The notes beneath the pieces are model-generated. The model ran no database searches and had not been told where the DNA came from. It saw only the letters and a program-made list of their open reading frames with translations. Position numbers and translations under genes: made by a program. 64,000 nt of DNA from Blakeslea trispora (Eukaryota > Mucoromycota > Mucoromycetes > Mucorales > Choanephoraceae): assembly GCA_025331445.1 (NCBI GenBank), contig JAIWNE010000009.1, positions 496,001 through 560,000 of the forward strand, in the 5' to 3' direction. Numbering within the stretch: position 1 is the stretch's first letter; every line of letters starts with the position of its first letter. This document shows, piece after piece, positions 44,240 through 54,954 of this stretch.

Positions 44240-47200
44240 ATATAAAGATGAGAGGAAAGAACTAAAGTAATGAGAGAATTACAATGAAAGAGGAAGAAAA
44301 GAGAAAAATGAAAAAATGTTCAAACATTTCTAATATACTATGTCCCTTTTTAGGCGACTTAACAAAAAAAGAAAATTAAGGTCTTGGAGAGAAAGAGAGG
44401 GAAAAGGGGCAGTTTGAGGGGAGACAAGGAAACAAGGGGAGAGGTACAAGTGTGTAACACATGGTTTTAAGTCTGCTAAACTACCAGCTTATTTGAGGCA
44501 AGTGTATTTCATAACACTTTATTTCCTATAAGCTTACATTTCCCTCTTTCGTATTCAATTACAAATCGTGATGTGTTCTATGTCAATCTCGGAGTAGAAC
44601 ATACAGCATGATGATATCAGAACGTTTAGCTCATCAATCATTTCAGTTGTTTTCATTCTAAATGGTTACCACAAGATCAACGGAGCGTACATGAATATGC
44701 CAAACAATACGAGTCAATATTTGTAGCTTTTTTTTTCTCTTTTTTTCTTTTAGGTTGTTATGTAAACAAAATGCTTTGCTTATTTTCCTTAAATTCTATT
44801 CTGTCATTACTCTGCTATTTACATGCATGCGACGAAATGAGAGCTTGGCACAATAGCAATAAAAGTGCCTGAAGCGCATATCTTCAAGGTTACATCAACG
44901 GGGTCTTGTTTGTCGTTTGTATCATGCGTGAGTCTGTGTGCATAGTATATAAATTGACATCATGTGTGGATTGCGCATCTTCCTCTTTTTGTTTTCTTGT
45001 GCTCTCTTAAAATTCAAAGCACTCGAGTCATTTTTTTTTTCATTATTGTTCATCTATAGCTTTGACCATATCTAACCAAGACTTTATGAATAATATCTCT
45101 GACAAAATAAAGTACAAAAGATCCATTTTGCTAAGGTTTGGTTTTGATGAAACAAAAAGGGATATCTGGTTGTAACAATTTCTTGTACAAAAAAAAAAGT
45201 TAAATCGTGCAACACGGATTGCATCCGTCAGAAGCTGTCATTTTTTTTCTGTATTTCACAAAGATGAAAATCAAGCCGGCTATGAACTCATACAGCGCTT
45301 CACACTGACTGATCTGCACATCAAGTTCAGAACAAAATGTTACAGATATTGATTTTTGGGATTTGAAGTTTGCACAAATTGTCTTACTGTAAACAAACAA
45401 ATGATCTTTCTTCTGTCATCATCTTTAGGAATGAAGTTATTGTTTTCCAAGTTAATAATAAATATAACGCATTTAGTCATACAAGATGTCTTGAAACGGT
45501 TGCTCAATCCCATTGTTAGATTTGTTCGGAGATGTTTGGAAAGCGTTTTAAGGAAGAATTTAATATCTACAGTAAACGCAACATCAGATTGCGGGTTTGA
45601 AAAGTGCGGGAATTAGAGTTCCAAAATGCAGCTTTCTCAAAAATCAAAGTGCGCTTTTCTGCGAAATCAATTTGGGATTTTTTACGAAACTAAACTGCAG
45701 GTGTAATGCTGAACAACACAAAGAAGGCCTTTGTTATTGTTAGATAAGCTCTTTTTTTTATGCTGATTATATCGATTACAAGTGTGCTGTTTGAAAGCTC
45801 TTACATGTTGAATAGGAATATCACAGTAGTCCCTCTATTTAAGAATATTTTATTTAGGGGGAAATATTTTGAAACTTTTTACCAAATTAAGCTCTATAGC
45901 CAAATCGATTTGAGGGTATTTCCTGTTGGAGGGTAAGACGTTCAAGGTTTCTGTCCACCACTTAAATAGAGCGACTGCCTCCAGTTGTATTGTATGCTTA
46001 TTAAGGGTGTACTTATAGATGCAGTGTTTTAGATAAATTATTTTGTCATTTACTTATTCATGAGCATGTCATAATCAAGCTTTTTTATTGTCACTAACTG
46101 ATGAAATTGTCAGATAAAAATAGTGTTTTAAGAGAAGACAAAAGACAAGAACTTGATTAAGGTCAGATCATCACAAAGCTTGACACTTCAAATGAGGGAT
46201 CAGTCATGCATAATTTAAGCAGAAAGAGTGAGACGGTATGAAATGTGACGCCAAAAGAAAACATAAAATGTATTATAAAAAGTAGCAAACAGCCCTTTTT
46301 CAGCCATCAGTTCTACAGTTCTTTTTTTTTTCATTGCTAATTGGTGAAGATTGATATATTTTTAATCTACAATATCATTACCAACATCTTTATTTACCTC
46401 GTTTTAATAATAAGCCTTTTTTTCTTACCCATACAAAACAATATTTACCATTGGTTGTGTTCTCGCTTCACTAGTGTTGTGGGTTGAGCACGAATTGTAT
46501 TGATTGTAGTTTGAAATGTCCTTTAAGCATTGGAAAGATAGTACCTGATGTTTGTATTCCATTTTACAGTAAGCTTCAGACAATTGTTTAACGTCGTAAA
46601 TAAGCCTGTCCATTAGCATCATTCGGTTTTAATTTCAGTACATTATATTATACTAAAGATGCGTTGGATTGCTTGCAATGCAAAGACAAGTGGAATCTTT
46701 AAGTCCTTTCTGATATCATCTTCAGAGCATGTCTGGCTTGTTGGACAGGTATCACAGTAAATTAAAGAGGAGTTTGTCTGTCACAATTAAAAGCAAAGGA
46801 GAACCTATGTCGGCATAAAATAGCGTTCAGCAAGACATCTTTCAGCTTGTTTACTTCTCAACGCCCTCTACTTTTCTGATCCTTTATTTTTCACACGATT
46901 CTTGTTTACTGATAAGATAGATGATGGTAAATGACTGGTTTTACTATGCATTTGAAGTAAATGATACATAATGATCATTTTCTCCCTCTTTTTCTCTCTC
47001 CCTCTCTATCAAAGTCTCTTCAGTACCCTGTCGTCTTGAAAGCCTCAAAGGCATGTAACAAAAGTCTCTTTCTCACCAGTGTTGCTATATAACTTGATTT
47101 GTTGTTTATAGCCCAAATCTCTACGAGCTACGGAAGTCCATCATTGCACTAAAAGCAAATAATGTTAGCACCAAAAAAGGAGAAACGCGTATTTTCTCCA

Positions 47201-48523
47201 TCTACAAATCCTTTTTACGCGTCCTCTCTGACTCTCTCTCTCTGCTCTCTCTTCTTCTCTTGGTACTTCTGTCTCTACTTCAAGCTTGATGGGGGGTAAG
47301 GACAAAGACTGATGCTGCCGTTCCTGATCCTATATAAAGTGGCTTACGACCGGAATCTAGTCCATTTTCGCGAACGACCCTTGTTTTCTAGTATTGGAAT
47401 GACTGAGGGCAATTACGCCGCCTAATCTGTTAACGCTATGAGCGCGTTATGTAGGGATCTGGGCAGAGGAAGTGGGTACAGACATACTTGTATTATTCCT
47501 CGTTAGTTGATTGGTATGGAACCACTAAGAAGCTAGGATAGTGCGAGCAGAACTGATTCTTCTTTGGTGAGGCATCTCTATCACTAAATGACTCAAAATC
47601 TGCCTTTACTAATGCCTTACTGCTTTTCTGCTTCTAATTGTGCTTTTATGCGCATACCTCCAGATGATTTTTGAATATGATTTACATCAAAATAGTTTTA
47701 GCAAGCAGTGTGTTGTCTCAAATGACATTAACTACCTTCTTTGGTCATTCTTATCAATTACAATCTTAGTTACATGCAACAATTATTTTCAAACAAACCT
47801 CAACCAAGACAATTTTACAAAACAATTCATAATTTTTTTGTGACAAAAGAAGGACTTCATATTAAAAAAAATGTGTAAGCTTATTTTGATATGTACTGAT
47901 CATATGTTGTATTTGTATCAAAAGGCTTTATTTCATCGTTTAAATTATATACGAAAAAAAAAGGAGGGCTCTGGACAAGCTGTAAATACGCTCTCTATTC
48001 AAGAGAATTTGTGGCTTTGATTCAGAGTGTTAACAGCATCTACAAAGATCTTTTAGGTAATTACCATATTAATAAGATTGCATTTGAGTACGATATCAAT
48101 GTTACTTCTTGTTGCTTCTGTCCTATAGAATTATTGGCTCTATAAGCAATGTTACTCTGGTTTTTTTTAAAGTCAATAAAAAAAGCTCAAAATCACGACT
48201 TTTTTTGAATTAAATGCAGCCATCTAACGGTCAAGACAGGGTTAGATTAAATAGATTGGATAGCCAATACAGATAGATTGAGACAGAGAAGAAAGGAGAA
48301 ATAATAATTTGATCAAATGACTGAAATTAAAACCAGAAAAAAATAAAGAGATAAGGATAAAAGCCTGCCAAAAGGGCTTCATTGCAAAATAAAGAAACTA
48401 TTGACTTAAATTTATTGCCTGCAAAAAAAAAAATATATATGTGTGTGTATGTGATATATGTATGAAATGTACATGAACAAGCATAAAGTGCAAAGCGCTT
48501 TCATTCATTTGGTATCTTATGCG
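44240..48523. other. 4.3 kb gene-poor region with MITE-like and orphan promoter-like sequences
   Basis: No complete gene seen on either strand. It contains a mariner-type MITE candidate (45824-45979), a second possible terminal-repeat element (45563-45705), protein-like minus-strand scraps (for example TCSEDDIRKDLKIPLVFALQ near 46700) and a patch at 47180-47620 with higher GC, two ACGCGT words and a TATATAAAG. Confidence 0.45.
45824..45979. mobile_element. Short non-autonomous mariner-type element (MITE) candidate
   Basis: The left end CAGTAGTCCCTCTATTTAAG and right end CTTAAATAGAGCGACTGCC are inverted repeats: 15 of 16 bases match over the inner part AGTCCCTCTATTTAAG. The AT-rich interior has no coding capacity. 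CAGT-CCCTC ends are typical of Tc1/mariner-derived MITEs. The outermost bases and a TA target duplication are not clean, so boundaries are approximate. Confidence 0.5.
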
Positions 48524-49168
48524 TCAATAATAAATGCTGTCTCTCTCTATTCTTGCCAAGAACTCGCCTTCTTCTTCATCTCTATGCTCGTCTAACATCT
48601 CTTTCTCTTGGTCATCATTGTATTGTACTTCTTCTTCATGAATATAAGCAAAGACTCGGTCACATCGATCAAAGTATTTGAATGCTGATTTTAGCTGTTG
48701 GTCTGTGCTCTTCTTTTTTTAGTTTACATAAAGATAATGAGTATTTCGTTCTATATTACCTTGGTCTCCAGTTAACAACGATAACCTGTATTTTTCACTC
48801 TCTGAAATCTTCCACCATGACTTGCCTGTTGCTCGACTGATAGCTTCCCAGGTAGACCAAAGCCAAAGTGTTTTTTGAATAATTTGCTCAGCAGATTTTG
48901 GTTCATCAAAAGGCAATGTTTTCGATAGATACATTGCATATGGCAATCGTTCGTCTTCGTACATAAATCGATTCAGTCCTTCTCCTACTTCCACCTCGAG
49001 TTCTTCTAGCAATACAGTGACATCCCGGTCTGACCAGGGAAGTCCAAAATCTTGAGAAGTTGCTAGTCTGAGTGCCAGTGATCTTCTTTGTCGATCTTGT
49101 TGAACTAGATCTAATTCAAGATCGCCAGATTCAGAAGAAAGTTTTGCAGCACTTTCGCCTCCTACCAT
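48524..49168 (-). CDS. Hypothetical protein with Trp-rich helical segment
   Basis: Two exons (49168-48760 and 48702-48524) encode 195 aa. Splicing uses GTAATA ... GCACAG; acceptors a few bases earlier would break the frame, so the CACAG site is chosen. The middle (LPWSDRDVTVLLEELEVEVG ... IIQKTLWLWSTWEAIS ... GKSWWKISESEKYRL) is Trp-rich and weakly recalls a SANT/Myb-like fold. The C-terminus is strongly acidic (EEEVQYNDDQEKEMLDEH). No family recognised and no operon-like context; function unknown. Confidence 0.65.
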
Positions 49169-50283
49169 ACTTGAATCAAGCTTCTTTTTGTGTGTGTGTA
49201 TGGATAAATATGATTTTCACGCAGTAGAACAATAACTGGCTTAATATAATTATATTTTATAAAGAAGGAAAAAAGAAGGAAAAAAGAAGGAAAAAATAAG
49301 AGCCATCATCTGTATGAATAAACGTACATAGAAACTCAGATTGTGCTACCGAAAAAACTCAAATTGACCCAATAAAAAATAACGGCTGTTCTTTTTCTCC
49401 CAAGACAAAATTTAAGCTTTGAAAGAGGGTGGAACAAATCTAAGAAAATAGAAAAAGGCAAGCGAGCAACTTTTTTGTTTCATTGGCAATTACAAAAGCT
49501 CAAAATCAGCTGAGAACTATATCTTTATTGACAAGTCAATCGTCTAGATTATCAGTCCATGTTACAATATGATTTAGTTTGGTAAGAGAGCCTGGAATAT
49601 CATTATACATTTTTGCTCGACGCATAGGCTAACGCATTGACAATTTCAAGAACTGTATTCTTTTTTTTTTTTTATTTTGCAAGGTTTTATCAACATTGAA
49701 GGGTATGTGGGTCTGCAAAGATATAGATGAAGATAATTAGGGACTGCTGTTAGCCAATGATTCAATTTCTGTCTTTGACATGCTGCATGCATTTGATCGA
49801 TATGATCCGTTACTTTGTTTTGAATGACACCCATATACATATCCTAGATGAGATCTATTTTGTTTTTCTTGAGAAACAAAAAAGAGATGCCCTTCAATTG
49901 ATGATGTATGTATCTGTCATCCCTTTCTTCTTCTAAAGTATTAGCCCTCTATTCACTTTCCTTTTCTTTTATGCATTTATCAGACTAGACTTTGTTTTAC
50001 TATTCAACCCAAAAAAAAAAGTACTTTTTTTTTCTGTAGCATATATTCTGTTTATTGTTACTGAAATAGTAATATAGTTAAATTGCAAATCTAAATAGTC
50101 TATACTTGATTATACTTTTGTTTTTTTTAGGGATGTAGATAAAAAAAAAAAGGTAAGCCTGTACCCTTAAGTAACAGATATACATGCGTGTAAATGAATA
50201 ATGCGTTTGTTTGCCAGCGCGTCATTCACATGAATGTCAAATTGGGATAAAATGAACAAGAAAGAAATGAGAAGAGAGTGTGG
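49169..50283. other. Intergenic region with 11-bp tandem repeat
   Basis: Gene-free. Three copies of an 11-bp unit GAAGGAAAAAA lie at 49264-49296 just upstream of the hypothetical gene's ATG. A minus-strand frame at 49646-49840 has no supporting features. Confidence 0.5.
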
Positions 50284-51685
50284 TTATTGAAGAGGTTTTT
50301 GAGCATAACAAGCAAACCAGTTGATGCATGTCTTATATTGAGCAGCTTCAACACCACAAGAGTCAAGATACGTGTTGAACACATCTGCATCTTCCCATTC
50401 AGGCGTAATTGAAGCAACAGCAGGTCTCACGTTAGCATAAGCATGTTTGTAATCATCCCTATAGAGCAAAGATTCATCAGCAATGTTATCATGAATTAGT
50501 TGTTCATATGCATACCAAAGTAGTTGACCAGCTTTGTCTGTATGGTTAAGTTTTAGAGGTGTCACGTTCAATACTTGACGAGTAAATCCAGCCTCAACTA
50601 ATCGATTTTCAAGTTCTGAAGCAATCTTTGATGGCATATTTCTAGATTCTAGCATGACAGACACTTTAATGTTACAAGTGTTAGTTTGATTTTCATCGAT
50701 TAGAGAATTACTTTCTTTGCTAGATACTCACTCTGTTTTTGAAGTTTTTCTAAAAGAGGACCAGCCTTAGAAAGATCCTGCAAATCTGGCTGAAAAGTTT
50801 TTAAGAAATTCAATTCATTTGATACTTGTCGTAACTACAAGAGAATTTACCTCTGCTAATTCAATGTATCCTCCTGGTTTCAATACACGATAAAGCTCCT
50901 TCAATGCCTAGACGTGGATAAGTACTTTGTTGTGATTATTATCAGTATGCCACTTACATTCTCCCAATCATCATAAGTCATACCAAACACTAACAAACGT
51001 TGATGAATATAATCAAAGGTGTTATCAGGGTATGGAATCCGGCTACCGATATTGCCAATGGAGAATTCTACATTCGCAGGTTTGATATTTGTAGGAAAGA
51101 CAGGAGCGGCATCTACACCAAAGAATTTGGAGTTGGGGTATTGCTCGCCCATCTCAAATGCCCATGTAGCAGGTCCACAGCCCGAATCTAAGACGGTGAT
51201 GCCTTGTGTCAACATATCTGTGACAGGCGCTTGATAATTACTAGATGATTCATGTGAGTTAGATGTTGACCTTTTTTAGAACCTCATATTGTGTTCAATC
51301 GATATCTTACCATTCTAATGCATAACGAAGGATCCAATGCTGTTGGTGAACCCGATCGGCCTCTAGATTATTTGTATTTAGAGAGAGAGAGCTTTTAATT
51401 CTAATCTGATTTACCATCGTCATCTGTAGGTAGCAAATAGGCAATGTCAGAATCACCATGGTAACGTCTACCATCCTTAAATTGGAAACTGTTTGTTGTA
51501 GCTCCTGCTTGTTTGGTTGGCTGGATAGATTCTGCAACAGACTGAGCTCTAGAATGAGATTGACTGTTTGACGTCTGTTTGTTGGACTCGGTCCGTTTTA
51601 AGGTTTGGACTGTATCAAAGCTGGTGCCTGAGGATCGTTTATTTTTCTTTGTAAATAAAACTCGAAAGGAAGAAAAGAAAGTCAT
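50284..51685 (-). CDS. SAM-dependent methyltransferase, LaeA/UMTA-like
   Basis: Six exons (51685-51415, 51362-51311, 51240-50958, 50907-50851, 50789-50732, 50663-50284) assemble to 366 aa. Motif I is VLDSGCGPATWAFEMG, followed by FFGVDAAPVFP, IPYPDNTFDYIHQR and LKPGGYIELAE, the same order as the methyltransferase at 11872-13258. The word FPTNIKPAN is shared almost exactly with FPTSIKPAN of that protein, so they are paralogues. The N-terminal 90 residues are Ser/Gln/Thr-rich, with a basic start (FTKKNKRSSG) but no Gly2, so this copy is not predicted to be myristoylated. Substrate unknown; the LaeA-like group is linked to regulation of development and secondary metabolism in other fungi. Confidence 0.88.
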
Positions 51686-53830
51686 AGATTGAAATGAATC
51701 TAAGCAGGATTGCTTGTCAATAAGAAGAAGAAAAAAAGAGAGAAAAATGAAACAACAACGTGATATTAATTTATTCATTGACAGAAGCGTTTGAATTGAT
51801 GTTGTACAGATGTAACTTGATTCTTTTTTTTTAAACAAGCTTTTTTTTTTTGAGATTCTAAATCTCAGTTTTTATGTCAGTCTTACTCCGCTTTTAATTG
51901 TTAAAATTAGCTGCATTCTACCACATTTCCCCCCTTTTTTTTATCTTTGAAAAGTTAAAATAAACAATCGCTCATAAAAAAACCGTATATAAAAAAGAAA
52001 AAAAAAGAATGAAAGAAAACTCAAAGAACTAAATAGGTTGCGAGATGCTGTGTGTTCAGCATAAATGCAATTTTGTACTACACACTTGTTAAAACAATGC
52101 TAAAGCTTTATTTTCACTTGTGCAGCGTTACAATATCTTGCTTGTATTCCATTTACTTGACGTATACTCGCTACAGAATTTGAAGCATTCAGAATGACAG
52201 TGTAAGCCATATTTGTTGGATTTTTTTCTTTCTGACTAAAACTTTCTTCCAGAGAAGATTAGACAGATAAATGACATCTGCTTTCTTTTTGGGAATCAGA
52301 TGTGTAGGACAGGTCAAAAAAGAAATCATGATAAAGTCTTTTCTTTCTTTTTTTGTGAGAATAAAAGGCAATTCGTCTTCTGTTTTTCCTTTCTTTCTCT
52401 TTTTCTTTTTTTAATATGATGGTAAGCATAGGATTCTTTTGTTTTTGTCTCGTTTTATTGACAGCTCAAAATGGTTTAAAAGTCAGTTGAGTAGTCATTT
52501 TATAATTCTGGATTGACAAAAAAGAAAAAAAGACCCCTTATTAAACAGCCTTAGACCAACAAATGGAGCTTGAAATGTTGAATGAAAACGATAGGAACAA
52601 ACCTTAATTGGGTCAAGAAGACAGGTTAAAGTATTATCATGCTTGCAGATTTGTTTGCTGCAGAAGAAGAGGTGTCAATACGCGTTGTTTTGTTTTCAAT
52701 CTTTTTTCTTTTTAGAAGAAAGAGGCTAGCGAATACTCATCTAATGTGAATAATCAAGTATGTACAGACTTGCCTATAGAGAAGAATGGACAATGCAACT
52801 TTCTAAGAGTGCCTAAAAGTCTAATGGCTAGTTTGAGAAATCTTATTCATAAAAGCGCGCTGTAGAAGAAGAAAATAACCCTTTTCAATGCTATTAATGA
52901 CTCCGTTCCTATTCATCCCAAGATGAGTGCAAAAGAGGATCTTACATGAACAAGTGGCTCGGTGACTGAGTATTGAAATGGCCTAAGTAAATGAAGATGA
53001 CTACCAAATTTGGTTAGACAATAAAATTGATTTGTATGCACTTGCCCAGTGATTCAGTTTTCTTGATCTACTTGTCTCGAGCCATCGAGCAGAACGAGTT
53101 TCTTTCACTTCCTTTCTCAGATATGGTGATTATAGTATGCCATCTAAGCTTTTTCATATCTGAGGATTGGGTTTCATTGAAAAAGAAAAGTGAATGCGTA
53201 TTCTATATTTGACCACAAGATTTTTGTTCGAAACAATAACAAGTCTATCGTGATTTAATAACAATGATTTCTACAGCACCAAGAATCTATGCTATCTATT
53301 CTCATTGCCCTTCGACCTCGCTCATACAATTCGCAATAAGGAATTGGCTCTAATCATTCCCGAAATAAAATTTGCAAGTTTTATGTTGCTATGATCAACT
53401 AAATCAGCCCGATCTAATGTACATTGAATAGCTATCTTGCACTATAGCAAGAAAATTAATAAACTGCTCTTTGTTACCCTATTACAACTTGACATTACAG
53501 CCAAACAAACTGTTACCATGATGTATTCATTGATCAAGAAAAAGAATCAACGAGTTCCCAAATTGTTAAAGAAAGCAATTGTGTTGTATAGCAAGCGGAC
53601 AGTCGAGTTTTTTTTTAGATTACTTTTTGAAAGCAGGAACGAAAATAGAAAATGAGTATAAGGAATAACTATGGTTTCCGAATAAAGTGGATACTTTTTT
53701 ACATTCTGTCAGGTTTAAAACTCAGTTCTTTTTTTTTCTCTTTAAGCAAGGAACAACTGTTACACTTGCTCAAATCTCACTCAAAAGTCCAATTTTCTTT
53801 TCTCTTTTATTATTCTCGACTTGTGCAATC
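51686..53830. other. 2.1 kb gene-free region upstream of cyclin C
   Basis: AT-rich DNA with homopolymer tracts. A frame at 53437-53655 yields a Lys-rich peptide of no recognisable family. No RNA gene or repeat identified. Confidence 0.45.
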
Positions 53831-54886
53831 ATGGCAGCTAACTATTGGGCTTCAACACAAAAGTAAGCCCTTTTCTTTAGTGTTTTTTTTTCTTTGTAGT
53901 ATATCAATAATGTTCATGACATCATTAGGAACCATTGGATGCTAGATCGCTGCACATTAGCGAAAAGTAGAGAAGAAGACTTGAAATACGTGTCTGAGAA
54001 CGATTATGTGAGGATGAGGATTTGGTTTAATCATTGTATGGTCTAATCGAGACGATCCATTTCTTTCTTTTTTTATTTGATTCAACTGATATTTCATTAG
54101 TAATACAAAAGTTAGCTAAACGACTTCAATTACGACAACAAGTGGTAGCTACAGCCTTTGTCTATTTCAAACGATTCTATATAAAGTAAAAGACTTTCTT
54201 GTATGGTTTCCATAGTATTTCAAATGAACTCACTTACATGTTTGTATCTATAGCAACAGCATCCGAGGCACTGATCCAGTCCTTGTATTAGTGACGTGTG
54301 TTTACTTAGCAACCAAGATTGAAGAATGTCCTATTCATATCAAAATGGTAACTCAAGAAGCCAAGCATGTATTTCAACGTAAGTCATACATCAGAAACAA
54401 GAAAGAGAAAACTAATACGTACTTCAAGCTGAATTTGGTGGATTTCCTTATGATAGCTCCAAAGTAGCCGAATTTGAGTTTTATTTATTAGAAGAATTGG
54501 AGTTTTATCTGATTGTATGGCACCCTTATCGATCCTTGACACAGATATGCAATGAGTTAGGTATGAGAGAATCAGGCCTACAGTATGCCTGGTTTATTGT
54601 AAATGATTCATATAGAACAGATGTCAGCCTTCTGTATCCACCTCATATGATAGCATTGGCTGCCATCTATCTAACTGTCGTGTTGAATCATGCTGATTTT
54701 GCACCTGGCTCGGTTGGCGATCAAAGGGATATGAAACAATGGTTTGCAGACCTGAATGTAGATATGAAAAGTGTGATAGAAATTAGTCAAGAAATTTTAG
54801 CTATTTATGAGGTTTGGGCTGACTGGAAGGAAGAAAAGATGTTGCAATTGTATAAAGAATTAAAGAGCAAAAGTCCATCTTTTTAA
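53831..54886 (+). CDS. SSN8: Cyclin C of the Mediator CDK8 module, with an apparent frameshift
   Basis: Five exons (53831-53862, 53929-54035, 54102-54185, 54254-54378, 54429-54886). Landmarks: MAANYWASTQKNHWMLDR at the start, RLQLRQQVVATAFVYFKRF and VLVTCVYLATKIEECP of cyclin box 1, then FEFYLLEELEFYLIVWHPYR of box 2. Cyclin C partners Cdk8/Srb10 in the Mediator kinase module that represses or tunes Pol II transcription. In exon 3 the frame for IQKLA and the frame for RLQLRQQ differ by one base at 54119-54121 (GCTAACGA where GCTAAACGA would restore KRLQ). All other junctions are clean. This is either a base-call or assembly error in an A run, or a real lesion. The stop is only 68 bp from the CUL4 ATG. 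Confidence 0.85.
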
Positions 54887-54954
54887 GCTGCATTAAAAAA
54901 AAATATTTTAACGTGCTTTAGATTTTTTTTTTCTTTAATTTTCGTAATAACACA

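Noticed and set aside
49264..49296. CRISPR-like regular repeat
   Set aside because: Only three contiguous 11-bp A/G-rich units without spacers; a simple tandem repeat.
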